A stretch of DNA of 64,000 nt from Petrolisthes cinctipes (taxonomy: Eukaryota; Arthropoda; Malacostraca; Decapoda; Porcellanidae). This document shows, in pieces, positions 1 through 13,311 of the stretch. The notes below the pieces were generated by a model, which saw nothing but the letters and a program-made list of their open reading frames with translations, was not told the DNA's origin and ran no database searches. The stretch lies in the NCBI GenBank assembly GCA_033782935.1, contig JAWQEG010000474.1:2526228-2590227 (forward strand). The letters run 5' to 3'. The first letter of the stretch is position 1. Every line of letters begins with the position of its first letter. Made by a program: the position numbers and the translations under genes.

Positions 1-1126
1 TATTTTTGGTGCCCAAAGTCAATATGTGTATGCATCTTTTGTACTCGTTTATATCTCAAATTCAGGCTTAAAACACCCGAAAATTCGATATTTTTGGGTC
101 CCAGAAGCGATCTGTTTATGCCTACTCAGTGCTAGAATGTTTTCAAAATATAGGCTCAAAACATGCTCAAAATCGATATTTTAGGTGCCCAAAAGTCGAT
201 ATGTGCATGCATCTTCTGTACTCGTTTATATCTAAAATTCATGCTTAAAACACCCGAAAATTCGATATTTTGGGGTCCCAGAAGCGATCTGTACATGCAT
301 ACTCAGTGCTAGAATATTTTCAAAATATAGGCTATAAACATGCTAAAAATCGATATTTTAGGTGCCAAAAAGTCGATATCTCAAATTCTGGCCCAAAACA
401 CCCGAAAATTCGATATTTAGGGGTCCCAGAAGCGATCTGTACATGCCTAGTCCGTGTTAGAGTATTTTTAAAATACCGGCCCAAAACATGCTCAAAATCG
501 ATTGTTTAGGTGCCCAAAAGTCGATATGTGCATGCATCTTCAGTACCCATTTATATCTCAAATTTAGGCTCAAAACACCCGAAAATTCGATATTTTGGGG
601 TCCCAGAAGCGATCTGTACATGCCTACTCCGTGTTAGAGTATTTTCAAAATTCAGGCCCAAAACATGCTGAAAATCGATATTTTTGGTGCCCAAAGTCAA
701 TATATGTATGCATCTTTAGCACCCGTTTATATCCCAAATTCAACCTCAAAACACCCGAAAATTCGATATTTTTGGGTCCGAGAAGCGATCTGTACATGCC
801 TACTCAGTGCTAGAATGTTTTCAAAATATAGGCTCAAAACTTGCTCAAAATCGATATTTTAGGTGCCCAAAAGTCGATATGTGCATGCTTCTTCTGTACT
901 CGTTTATATCTCAAATTCAGGCTCAAAACATTCGAAAATTCGATATTTAGGGGTCTCAGAAGCGATCTGTACATGCCTACTCCGTGTTAGAGTATTTTCA
1001 AAATACAGGCCCAAAACATGCTCAAAATCGATGTTTTAGGTGCCTAAAAGTCGATATGTGCATGCATCTTCAGTACCCGTTTATATCTCAAATTCAGGCT
1101 CAAAACACCGGAAAATTCGATATTTT

Positions 1127-1462
1127 AGCTTCTGGCTAGCACAGTGCTAGAGTCTGCGGCTGCAATCCTGCGGCCCAGCGTTCGATCCTTGCTCGGGACA
1201 CGATAAAAATCTTTCACTGATGCCAGAGGTTACCACCCCTGTGAGCAGGGGGTGGGGGGTTTGAGTCAGCTGTCTGAGGTCTTCCTGCTTACGCAGCCAT
1301 AGCTGAAGCTGACTCGGGTCTCACGTGGGTGGAGAGGTCTTTGGGCCACTCATCATCCTTGTGATGCGTGCTATAGTTGTGTTTCATACACATAGTGTGT
1401 GATACACTCTGTCCCATTGACTGCCACTCATTGGCGGACCTTTAACCTTTGACCTTTTAACC
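1127..1462 (+). mobile_element. tRNA-like SINE inserted in satellite, copy 1
   Basis: About 336 bp unrelated to the satellite interrupts a monomer, replacing roughly 8 bp of it. A pol III A-box-like sequence TAGCACAGTGC lies at 1137-1147 and a B-box match GTTCGATCC at 1180-1188, about 42 bp apart as in tRNA-derived SINEs. The body is G/C-richer than the satellite. The 3' end is a short repeated tail of the type aacctttgacctttt. I do not recognise the family. The sequence near the anticodon position reads CTGCAAT, which hints at a tRNA-Cys origin, but the cloverleaf is not well preserved. Confidence 0.7.
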
Positions 1463-3982
1463 AGAAGCGATCTGTACATGTCTACTCCGTGTTAGAGTAT
1501 TTTCAAAATACTGGCCCAAAACATGCTGAAAATCGATATTTTACATGCCCAAAGTCAATATGTGCATGTATCTTCTGTACCCGTTTATATCTCAAATTCA
1601 GGCTCAAAACACCCGAAAATTCAATATTTTGGGGTCCCAAAAGCAATCTGTACATGCCTACTCAGTGCTAGAATATTTTTAAAATATAGGCTAAAAACAT
1701 GCTAAAAATCAATATTTTAGGTGCCAAAAAGTCGATATCTCAAATTCAGGCCCAAACACCCGAAAATTCGATATTTAGGGGTCCCAGAAGCGATCTGTAC
1801 ATGCCTACTCCGTGTTAGAGTATTTTCAAAATACAGGCCAAAAACATACTGAAAATCGATCTTTTAGGTGCCCAAAAGTCGATATGTGCATGCATCTTCT
1901 GTACCCGTTTATATCTCAAATTCTGGCCCTAAACACCCGAAAATTCGATATTTTGGGGTCCCAGAAGCGATCTGTACATGCCTACTCCGTGTTAGAGTAT
2001 TTTCAAAATTCAGGCCCAAAACATGCTGAAAATCGATATTTTTGGTGCCCAAAGTCAATATATGTATGCATCTTCTGTACTCGTTTATATCTCAAATTCA
2101 GGCTTAAAACACCCGAAAATTCAATATTTTGGGGTCCCAGAAGCGATCTGTACATGCCTACTCAGTGCTAGAATATTTACAATATATAGGCTAAAAACAT
2201 GCTAAAAATCGATATTTTAGGTGCGTAAAGTTGATATCTCAAATTCAGGCCCAAAACACCCGAAAATTCGAAATTTTGAGGTCCCAGAATCGATCTGTAC
2301 ATGCCTACTCCGTGTTAGTGTATTTTCAAAATACAGGCCCAAAACATGCTCAAAATCGATGTTTTAGGTGCCCAAAAGTCGATGTGTGCATGCATCTTCA
2401 GTACCCGTTTATATCTCAAATTCAGGCTCAAAAACTCCCAAAAATTCGATATTTTGGGGTCCCAGAAGCGATCTGTACATGCCTACTCAGTGCTAGAATG
2501 TTTTCAAAATATAGGCTCAAAACATGCTAAAAATCGATATTATAGGTGCCAAAAAGTCGATATTTCAAATTCAGGCACAAAACACCCGAAAATTCGATAT
2601 TTAGGGGTCCCAGAAGCAAACTGTACATTCCTACTCCGTGCTAGAGTATTTTCAAAATACAGGCCCAAAACATACTGAAAATCGATCTTTTAGGTGCCCA
2701 AAAGTCGATATGTGCATGCATCTTCTGTACCCGTTTATATCTCAAATTCTGGCCCTAAACACCCGAAAATTCGATATTTTGGGGTCCCAGAAGCGATCTG
2801 TACATGCCTACTCCGTGTATTTTCAAAATTCAGGCCCAAAACATGCTGAAAATCGATATTTTTGGTGCCCAAAGTCAATATGTGTATGCATCTTTTGTAC
2901 TCGTTTATATCTCAAATTCAGGCTTAAAACACCCAAAAATTCGATATTTTTGGGTCCCAGAAGCGATCTGTTTATGCCTACTCAGTGCTAGAATGTTTTC
3001 AAAATATAGGCTCAAAACATGCTCAAAATCGATATTTTAGGTGCCCAAAAGTCGATATGTGCATGCATCTTCTGTACTCGTTTATATCTAAAATTCATGC
3101 TTAAAACACCCGAAAATTCGATATTTTGGGGTCCCAGAAGCGATCTGTACATGCATACTCAGTGCTAGAATATTTTCAAAATATAGGCTATAAACATGCT
3201 AAAAATCGATATTTTAGGTGCCAAAAAGTCGATATCTCAAATTCTGGCCCAAAACACCCGAAAATTCGATATTTAGGGGTCCCAGAAGCGATCTGTACAT
3301 GCCTAGTCCGTGTTAGAGTACTTTTAAAATACCGGCCCAAAACATGCTCAAAATCGATTGTTTAGGTGCCCAAAAGTCGATATGTGCATGCATCTTCAGT
3401 ACCCATTTATATCTCAAATTTAGGCTCAAAACACCCGAAAATTCGATATTTTGGGGTCCCAGAAGCGATCTGTACATGCCTACTCCGTGTTAGAGTATTT
3501 TCAAAATTCAGGCCCAAAACATGCTGAAAATCGATATTTTTGGTGCCCAAAGTCAATATATGTATGCATCTTTAGCACCCGTTTATATCCCAAATTCAAC
3601 CTCAAAACACCCGAAAATTCGATATTTTTGGGTCCGAGAAGCGATCTGTACATGCCTACTCAGTGCTAGAATGTTTTCAAAATATAGGCTCAAAACTTGC
3701 TCAAAATCGATATTTTAGGTGCCCAAAAGTCGATATGTGCATGCTTCTTCTGTACTCGTTTATATCTCAAATTCAGGCTCAAAACATTCGAAAATTCGAT
3801 ATTTAGGGGTCTCAGAAGCGATCTGTACATGCCTACTCCGTGTTAGAGTATTTTCAAAATACAGGCCCAAAACATGCTCAAAATCGATGTTTTAGGTGCC
3901 TAAAAGTCGATATGTGCATGCATCTTCAGTACCCGTTTATATCTCAAATTCAGGCTCAAAACACCGGAAAATTCGATATTTT

Positions 3983-4318
3983 AGCTTCTGGCTAGCACAG
4001 TGCTAGAGTCTGCGGCTGCAATCCTGCGGCCCAGCGTTCGATCCTTGCTCGGGACACGATAAAAATCTTTCACTGATGCCAGAGGTTACCACCCCTGTGA
4101 GCAGGGGGTGGGGGGTTTGAGTCAGCTGTCTGAGGTCTTCCTGCTTACGCAGCCATAGCTGAAGCTGACTCGGGTCTCACGTGGGTGGAGAGGTCTTTGG
4201 GCCACTCATCATCCTTGTGATGCGTGCTATAGTTGTGTTTCATACACATAGTGTGTGATACACTCTGTCCCATTGACTGCCACTCATTGGCGGACCTTTA
4301 ACCTTTGACCTTTTAACC
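3983..4318 (+). mobile_element. tRNA-like SINE, copy 2 (duplicated with the satellite block)
   Basis: Same element, same satellite insertion point and same ends as the copy at 1127-1462, shifted by 2,856 bp. It is a segmental copy, not a second insertion. The A-box-like motif starts at 3993 and the B-box match at 4036. Confidence 0.7.
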
Positions 4319-7300
4319 AGAAGCGATCTGTACATGTCTACTCCGTGTTAGAGTATTTTCAAAATACTGGCCCAAAACATGCTGAAAATCGATATTTTAC
4401 ATGCCCAAAGTCAATATGTGCATGTATCTTCTGTACCCGTTTATATCTCAAATTCAGGCTCAAAACACCCGAAAATTCAATATTTTGGGGTCCCAAAAGC
4501 AATCTGTACATGCCTACTCAGTGCTAGAATATTTTTAAAATATAGGCTAAAAACATGCTAAAAATCGATATTTTAGGTGCCAAAAAGTCGATATCTCAAA
4601 TTCAGGCCCAAACACCCGAAAATTCGATATTTAGGGGTCCCAGAAGCGATCTGTACATGCCTACTCCGTGTTAGAGTATTTTCAAAATACAGGCCAAAAA
4701 CATACTGAAAATCGATCTTTTAGGTGCCCAAAAGTCGATATGTGCATGCATCTTCTGTACCCGTTTATATCTCAAATTCTGGCCCTAAACACCCGAAAAT
4801 TCGATATTTTGGGGTCCCAGAAGCGATCTGTACATGCCTACTCCGTGTTAGAGTATTTTCAAAATTCAGGCCCAAAACATGCTGAAAATCGATATTTTTG
4901 GTGCCCAAAGTCAATATATGTATGCATCTTCTGTACTCGTTTATATCTCAAATTCAGGCTTAAAACACCCGAAAATTCGATATTTTGGGGTCCCAGAAGC
5001 GATCTGTACATGCCTACTCAGTGCTAGAATATTTACAAAATATAGGCTAAAAACATGCTAAAAATCGATATTTTAGGTGCCAAAAAGTTAATATTTCAAA
5101 TTCAGGCCCAAAACACCCGAAAATTCGATATTTTTGGGTCACAGAAGCGATCTGTACATGTCTACTCAGTGCTAGAATGTTTTCAAAATATAGGCTCAAA
5201 ACATGCTCAAAATCGATATTATAGGTGCCAAAAAGTTGATATTTCAAATTCAGGACCAAAACACCCGAAAATTCGATATTTTTGGGTCACAGAAGCGATC
5301 TGTTTATGACTACTCAGTGCTAGAATGTTTTCAAAATATAGGCTCAAAACATGCTAAAAATCGATATTTTAGGTGCCAAAAAGTCGATATCTCAAATTCA
5401 GTCCCAAAACACCCCGAAAATTCGATATTTAGGGGTCCCAGAAGCGATATGTACATGCCTAGTCCGTGTTAGAGTATTTTTAAAATACAGGCCCAAAACA
5501 TGCTCAAAATCGATGGTTTAGGTGCCCAAAAGTCGATATGTGCATGCATCTTCAGTACCCGTTTATATCTCAAATTCAGGCTCAAAACACCCGAAAATTC
5601 GATGTTTTGGGGTCCCAGAAGCGATCTGTACATGCCTACTCCGTGTTAGAGTATTTTCAAAATTCAGGCCCAAAACATGCTGAAAATCGATATTTTTGGT
5701 GCCCAAAGTCAATATATGTATGCATCTTTAGCACCCGTTTAGATCCCAAATTCAACCTCAAAACACCCGAAAATTCGATATTTTTGGGTCCGAGAAGCGA
5801 TCTGTACATGCCTACTCAGTGCTAGAATGTTTTCTAAATATAGGGTTAAAACTTGCTCAAAATCGATATTTTAGGTGCCCAAAAGTCGATATGTGCATGC
5901 TTCTTCTGTACTCGTTTATATCTCAAATTCAGGCTCAAAACACCCGAAAATTCGATATTTAGGGGTCCCAGAAGCGATCTGTACATGTCTACTCCGTGTT
6001 AGAGTAATTTCAAAATACTGGCCCAAAACATGCTCAAAATCGATATTTTACATGCCCAAAGTCAATATGTGCATGTATCTTCTGTACCCGTTTATATCTC
6101 AAATTCAGGCTCAAAACACCCGAAAATTCAATATTTTGGGGTCCCAAAAGCAACCTGTACATGCCTACTCAGTGCTAGAATATTTTCAAAATATAGGCTA
6201 AAAACATGCTAAAAATCGATATTTTAGGTGCCAAAAAGTCGATATCTCAAATACATGCCCGAAACACCCGAAAATTCGATATTTAGGGGTCCCAGAAGCG
6301 ATCTGTACATGCCTACTCCGTGTTAGAGTATTTTCAAAATACAGGCCAAAAACACACTGAAAATCGATTTTTTAGGTGCCCAAAAGTCGATATGGGCATG
6401 CATCTTCTGTACCCGTTTATATCTCAAATTCTGGCTCTAAATACCAGAAAATTCAAAATTTTGGGGTCCCAGAAGCTATCTATACATGCCTATTCCGTGT
6501 TAGAGTATTTTCAAAATTCAGGCCCAAAACATGCTGAAAATCGATATTGTTGGTGCCCAAAGTCAATATGTGTATGCATCTTCTGTACTCGTTTATATCT
6601 CAAATTCAGTCTCAAAACACCCGAAAATTCGATATTTTGTGGTCCCAGAAGCAATCTGTACATGCCTACTGAGTGCTAGAATATTTTCAAAATATAGGCT
6701 CAAAACATGCTAAAAATCGAGATTTTAGGTGCGTAAAGTTGATATCTCAAATTCAGGCCCAAAACACCCGAAAATTCGATATTTTGAGGTCACAGAAGCG
6801 ATCTGTACATGCCTACTCCGCGTTAGAGTATTTTCAAAATACAGGCCCAAAACATGCTCAAAATCGATGTTTTAGGTGCCAAAAAGTCGATATGTGCATG
6901 CATCTTCAGTACCCGTTTATATCTCAAATTCAGTCTCAAAACACCCGAAAATTTAATATTTTGGGGTCCCAGAAGCGATCTGTACATGCCTAATCAGTGC
7001 TAGAATATTTTAAAAATATAGGCTAAAAACATGCTAAAAATCGATATTTTAGGTGCCAAAAAGTCGATATCTCAAATTCAGGCCCAAAACACCCGAAAAT
7101 TCGATATTTAGGGGTCCCAGAAACTATCTGTACATGCCTACTCCGTGTTAGAGTATTTTCAAAATTCAGACCCAACACAAGCTGAAAATCGATATTTTTA
7201 TTGCCCAAAGTCAATAAGTGTATGCATCTTCTGCACCCGTTTATATCCCAAATTCAACCTCAAAACACCCGAAAATTCGATATTTTTGGGTCCCAGAAGC

Positions 7301-8411
7301 AATCTGTACATGCCTACTCAGTGCTAGAATGTTTTCAAAATATAGGCTCAAAACATGCTCAAAATTGATAATTTAGGTGCCCAAAAGTCGATATGTGCAT
7401 GCATCTTCTGTACTCGTTTATATCTCAAATTCAGGCTCAAAACGCCCGAAAATTCGATAGTTTGGGGTCCCAGAAGCAATCTGTACATGCCTACTCTGTG
7501 CTAGAATATTTTCAAAATATAGGCTTAAAACATGCAAAAAATCGATATATTAGGTGCAAAAAAGTCGATATCTCAAATTCAGGCCCAAACACCCGAAAAT
7601 TCGATATTTAGGGGTCCCAGAAGCGATCTGTACATGCCTACTCCGTGTTAGAGTATTTTCAAAATACAGGCCAAAAACATACTGAAAATCGATCTTTTAG
7701 GTGCCCAAAAGTCGATATGTGCATGCATCTTCTTTACCCGTTTATATCTCAAATTCTGGCTCTAAACACCAGAAAATTCAAAATTTTGGGGTCCCAGAAG
7801 CGATCTATACATGCCTATTCCGTGTTAGAGTATTTTCAAAATTCAGGCCCAAAACATGCTGAAAATCGATATTTTTGGTGCCCAAAGTCAATATGTGTAA
7901 GCATCTTCTGTACTCGTTTATATCTCAAATTCAGTCTCAAAACACCCGAAAATTCGATATTTTGAGGTCCCAGAATCGATCTGTACATGCCTACTCCGCG
8001 TTAGAGTATTTTCAAAATACAGGCCCAAAACATGCTCAAAATCGATGTTTTAGGTGCCAAAAAGTCGATATGTGCATGCATCTTCAGTACCCGTTTATAT
8101 CTCAAATTCAGTCTCAAAACACCCGAAAATTTAATATTTTGGGGTCCCAGAAGCAATCTGTACATCCCTACTCAGTGCTAGAATATTTTAAAAATATAGG
8201 TTCAAAAGATGCTAAAAAACGATATTTTAGGTGCCAAAAAGTCGATATATCAAATACAGGCCCAAAACACCCTAAAATTCGATATTTAGGGGTCCCAGAA
8301 GCGATCTGTACATGCCTACTCCGTGTTAGAGTATTTTCAAAATACAGGCCAAAAACATACTGAAAATCGATCTTTTAGGTGCCCAAAAGTCGATATGTGC
8401 ATGCATCTTCT

Positions 8412-11400
8412 GTACCCGTTTATATCTCAAATTCTGGCCCTAAACACCAGAAAATTCGATATTTTGAGGTCCCAGAAGCGATCTGTACATGCCTACTCCG
8501 TGTTAGAGTATTTTCAAAATACAGGCCCAAAACATGCTGAAAATCGATATTTTTGGTGCCCAAAGTCGATATGTGTATGCATCTTCTGTACTCGTTTATA
8601 TCTCAAATTCAGGCTCAAAACACCCGAAAATTCGATATTTTGGGGTCCCACTAAGCGATCTGTACATGCCTACTCAGTGCTAGAATATTTACAAAATATA
8701 GGCTAAAAACATGCTAAAAATCGATATTTTAGGTGCCAAAAAGTCAATCTTTCAAATTCAGGCCCAAAACACCCGAAAATTCGATATTTTTGGGTCACAG
8801 AAGCGATCTGTACATGCCTACTCAGTGCTAGAATGTTTTCAAAATATAGGCTCAAAACATGCTAAAAAACGATATTATAGGTGCCAAAAAGTCGATATTT
8901 CAAATTCAGGCACAAAACACCCGAAAATTCGATATTTTTGGGTCAAAGAAGCGATCTGTACATGCATACTCAGTGCTAGAATATTTTCAAAATATAGGCT
9001 ATAAACATGCTGAAAATCGATATTTTTGGTGCCCAAAGTCAATATATGTATGCATCTTTAGCACCCGTTTATATCTCAAATTCAACCTCAAAACACTCGA
9101 AAATTCGATATTTTTGGGTCCCAGAAGCAATCTGTACATGCCTACTCAGTGCTAGAATATTTTCAAAATATAGGCTCAAAACATGCTAAAAATCGAGATT
9201 TTAGGTGCGTAAAGTTGATATCTCAAATTCAGGCCCAAAACACCCGAAAATTCGATATTTTGAGGTCACAGAAGCGATCTGTACATGCCTACTCCGCGAT
9301 AGAGTATTTTCAAAATACAGGCCCAAAACATGCTCAAAATCGATGTTTTAGGTGCCAAAAAGTCGATATGTGCATGCATCTTCAGTACCCGTTTATATCT
9401 CAAATTCAGGCTCAAAACACCCGAAAATTTAATATTTTGGGGTCCCAGAAGCAATCTGTACATCCCTACTCAGTCGCTAGAATATTTTAAAAATATAGGC
9501 TCAAAACATGCTAAAAATCGATATTTTAGGTGCCAAAAGGTCGATATCTCAAATTCAGGCCCAAAACACCATAAAATTCGATATTTAGGGGTCCCAGAAG
9601 CAATCTGTATATGCCTACTCCGTGTTAGAGTATTTTCAAAATACAGGCCCAAAACATGCTCAAAATCGATGTTTTAGGTGCATTAAAGTCGATATGTGCA
9701 TGCATCTTCAGTACCCGTTTATATCTCAAATTCAGGCTCAAAACACCCGAAAATTTGATATTTTAGGGTCCCAGAAGCAATCTGTACATGCCTACTCAGT
9801 GCTAGAATATTTTCAAAATATAGGCTCAAAACATGCTAAAAATCGATATTTTAGGTGCCAAAAAGTCGATATCTCAAATTCAGGCCCAAAACACCCGAAA
9901 ATTCGATATTTAGGGGTCCCAGAAGCGATCTGTACATGCCTACCCCGTGTTAGAGTATTTTCAAAATTCAGGCCAAAAACATATCGAAAATCGATCTTTT
10001 AGGTGCCCAAAAGTCGATATGTGCATGCATCTTCTGTACCCGTTTATATCTCAAATTCTGGCTCTAAACACCAGAAAACTCAAAATTTTGGGGTCCCAGA
10101 AGCGATCTATACATGCCTATTCCGTGTTAGAGTATTTTCAAAATTCAGGCCCAAAACATGCTGAAAATCGATATTTTTGGTGCCCAAAGTCAACATGTGT
10201 ATGCATCTTCTGTACTCGTTTATATCTCAAATTCAGTCTCAAAACACCCGAAAATTCGATATTTTGGGGTCCCAGAAGCAATCTGTACATGCCTACTCAG
10301 TGCTAGAATATTTTCAAAATATAGGCTCAAAACATGCTAAAAATCGAGATTTTAGGTGCGTAAAGTTGATATCTCAAATTCAGGCCCAAAACACCCGAAA
10401 ATTCGATATTTTGAGGTCACAGAAGCGATGTGTACATGCCTACTCCGCGTTAGAGTATTTTCAAAATACAGGCCCAAAACATGCTCAAAATCGATGTTTT
10501 AGGTGCCAAAAAGTCGATATGTGCATGCATCTTCAGTACCCGTTTATATCTCAAATTCAGGCTCAAAACACCCGAAAATTTAATATTTTGGGGTCCCAGA
10601 AGCAATCTGAACATCCCTACTCAGTCGCTAGAATATTTTAAAAATATAGGCTCAAAACATGCTAAAAATCGATATTTTAGGTGCCAAAAGGTCGATATCT
10701 CAAATTCAGGCCCAAAACACCATAAAATTAGATATTTAGGGTTCCCAGAAGCAATCTGTACATGCCTACTCCGTGTTAGAGTATTTTCCAAATACAGGCC
10801 CAAAACATGCTCAAAATCGATGTTTTAGGTGCCTTAAAGTCGATATGTGCATGCATCTTCAGTACCCGTTTATATCTCAAATTCTGGCCCTAAACACCAG
10901 AAAATTCGATATTTTGAGGTCCCAGAAGCGATCTGTACATGCCTACTCCGTGTTAGAGTATTTTCAAAATACAGGCCCAAAACATGCTGAAAATCGATAT
11001 TTTTGGTGCCCAAAGTCGATATGTGTATGCATCTTCTGTACTCGTTTATATCTCAAATTCAGGCTCAAAACACCCGAAAATTCGATATTTTGGGGTCCCA
11101 CTAAGCGATCTGTACATGCCTACTCAGTGCTAGAATATTTACAAAATATAGGCTAAAAACATGCTAAAAATCGATATTTTAGGTGCCAAAAAGTCAATCT
11201 TTCAAATTCAGGCCCAAAACACCCGAAAATTCGATATTTTTGGGTCACAGAAGCGATCTGTACATGCCTACTCAGTGCTAGAATGTTTTCAAAATATAGG
11301 CTCAAAACATGCTAAAAAACGATATTATAGGTGCCAAAAAGTCGATATTTCAAATTCAGGCACAAAACACCCGAAAATTCGATATTTTTGGGTCAAAGAA

Positions 11401-13311
11401 GCGATCTGTACATGCATACTCAGTGCTAGAATATTTTCAAAATATAGGCTATAAACATGCTGAAAATCGATATTTTTGGTGCCCAAAGTCAATATATGTA
11501 TGCATCTTTAGCACCCGTTTATATCTCAAATTCAACCTCAAAACACTCGAAAATTCGATATTTTTGGGTCCCAGAAGCAATCTGTACATGCCTACTCAGT
11601 GCTAGAATATTTTCAAAATATAGGCTCAAAACATGCTAAAAATCGAGATTTTAGGTGCGTAAAGTTGATATCTCAAATTCAGGCCCAAAACACCCGAAAA
11701 TTCGATATTTTGAGGTCACAGAAGCGATCTGTACATGCCTACTCCGCGATAGAGTATTTTCAAAATACAGGCCCAAAACATGCTCAAAATCGATGTTTTA
11801 GGTGCCAAAAAGTCGATATGTGCATGCATCTTCAGTACCCGTTTATATCTCAAATTCAGGCTCAAAACACCCGAAAATTTAATATTTTGGGGTCCCAGAA
11901 GCAATCTGTACATCCCTACTCAGTCGCTAGAATATTTTAAAAATATAGGCTCAAAACATGCTAAAAATCGATATTTTAGGTGCCAAAAGGTCGATATCTC
12001 AAATTCAGGCCCAAAACACCATAAAATTCGATATTTAGGGGTCCCAGAAGCAATCTGTATATGCCTACTCCGTGTTAGAGTATTTTCAAAATACAGGCCC
12101 AAAACATGCTCAAAATCGATGTTTTAGGTGCATTAAAGTCGATATGTGCATGCATCTTCAGTACCCGTTTATATCTCAAATTCAGGCTCAAAACACCCGA
12201 AAATTTGATATTTTAGGGTCCCAGAAGCAATCTGTACATGCCTACTCAGTGCTAGAATATTTTCAAAATATAGGCTCAAAACATGCTAAAAATCGATATT
12301 TTAGGTGCCAAAAAGTCGATATCTCAAATTCAGGCCCAAAACACCCGAAAATTCGATATTTAGGGGTCCCAGAAGCGATCTGTACATGCCTACCCCGTGT
12401 TAGAGTATTTTCAAAATTCAGGCCAAAAACATATCGAAAATCGATCTTTTAGGTGCCCAAAAGTCGATATGTGCATGCATCTTCTGTACCCGTTTATATC
12501 TCAAATTCTGGCTCTAAACACCAGAAAACTCAAAATTTTGGGGTCCCAGAAGCGATCTATACATGCCTATTCCGTGTTAGAGTATTTTCAAAATTCAGGC
12601 CCAAAACATGCTGAAAATCGATATTTTTGGTGCCCAAAGTCAACATGTGTATGCATCTTCTGTACTCGTTTATATCTCAAATTCAGTCTCAAAACACCCG
12701 AAAATTCGATATTTTGGGGTCCCAGAAGCAATCTGTACATGCCTACTCAGTGCTAGAATATTTTCAAAATATAGGCTCAAAACATGCTAAAAATCGAGAT
12801 TTTAGGTGCGTAAAGTTGATATCTCAAATTCAGGCCCAAAACACCCGAAAATTCGATATTTTGAGGTCACAGAAGCGATGTGTACATGCCTACTCCGCGT
12901 TAGAGTATTTTCAAAATACAGGCCCAAAACATGCTCAAAATCGATGTTTTAGGTGCCAAAAAGTCGATATGTGCATGCATCTTCAGTACCCGTTTATATC
13001 TCAAATTCAGGCTCAAAACACCCGAAAATTTAATATTTTGGGGTCCCAGAAGCAATCTGAACATCCCTACTCAGTCGCTAGAATATTTTAAAAATATAGG
13101 CTCAAAACATGCTAAAAATCGATATTTTAGGTGCCAAAAGGTCGATATCTCAAATTCAGGCCCAAAACACCATAAAATTAGATATTTAGGGTTCCCAGAA
13201 GCAATCTGTACATGCCTACTCCGTGTTAGAGTATTTTCCAAATACAGGCCCAAAACATGCTCAAAATCGATGTTTTAGGTGCCTTAAAGTCGATATGTGC
13301 ATGCATCTTCA
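8412..13311. repeat. Higher-order satellite repeat, 2,450-bp, two adjacent copies
   Basis: Positions 8412-10861 and 10862-13311 are consecutive copies of one 2,450-bp block. All landmarks and open frames I compared match at an offset of exactly 2,450. Each block holds 8 long and 7 short monomers, which fits the total length. I saw no difference in the parts compared. Related partial units continue to about 19400 with landmark offsets of 1,151, 1,650 and 2,652 bp. Confidence 0.93.

Larger units (their letters stand above)
1..5066. repeat. Higher-order satellite repeat, 2,856-bp offset, two copies
   Basis: Sequence from 1 to about 2210 recurs at 2857 to about 5066 with an offset of exactly 2,856 bp and only a few substitutions seen by eye, for example at 1710 against 4566. 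Both copies carry the same SINE at the same place, so the block was copied as a unit after the SINE inserted. Beyond about 2210 and 5066 the two copies diverge into different monomer variants. The first copy is cut by the window edge. Confidence 0.93.
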
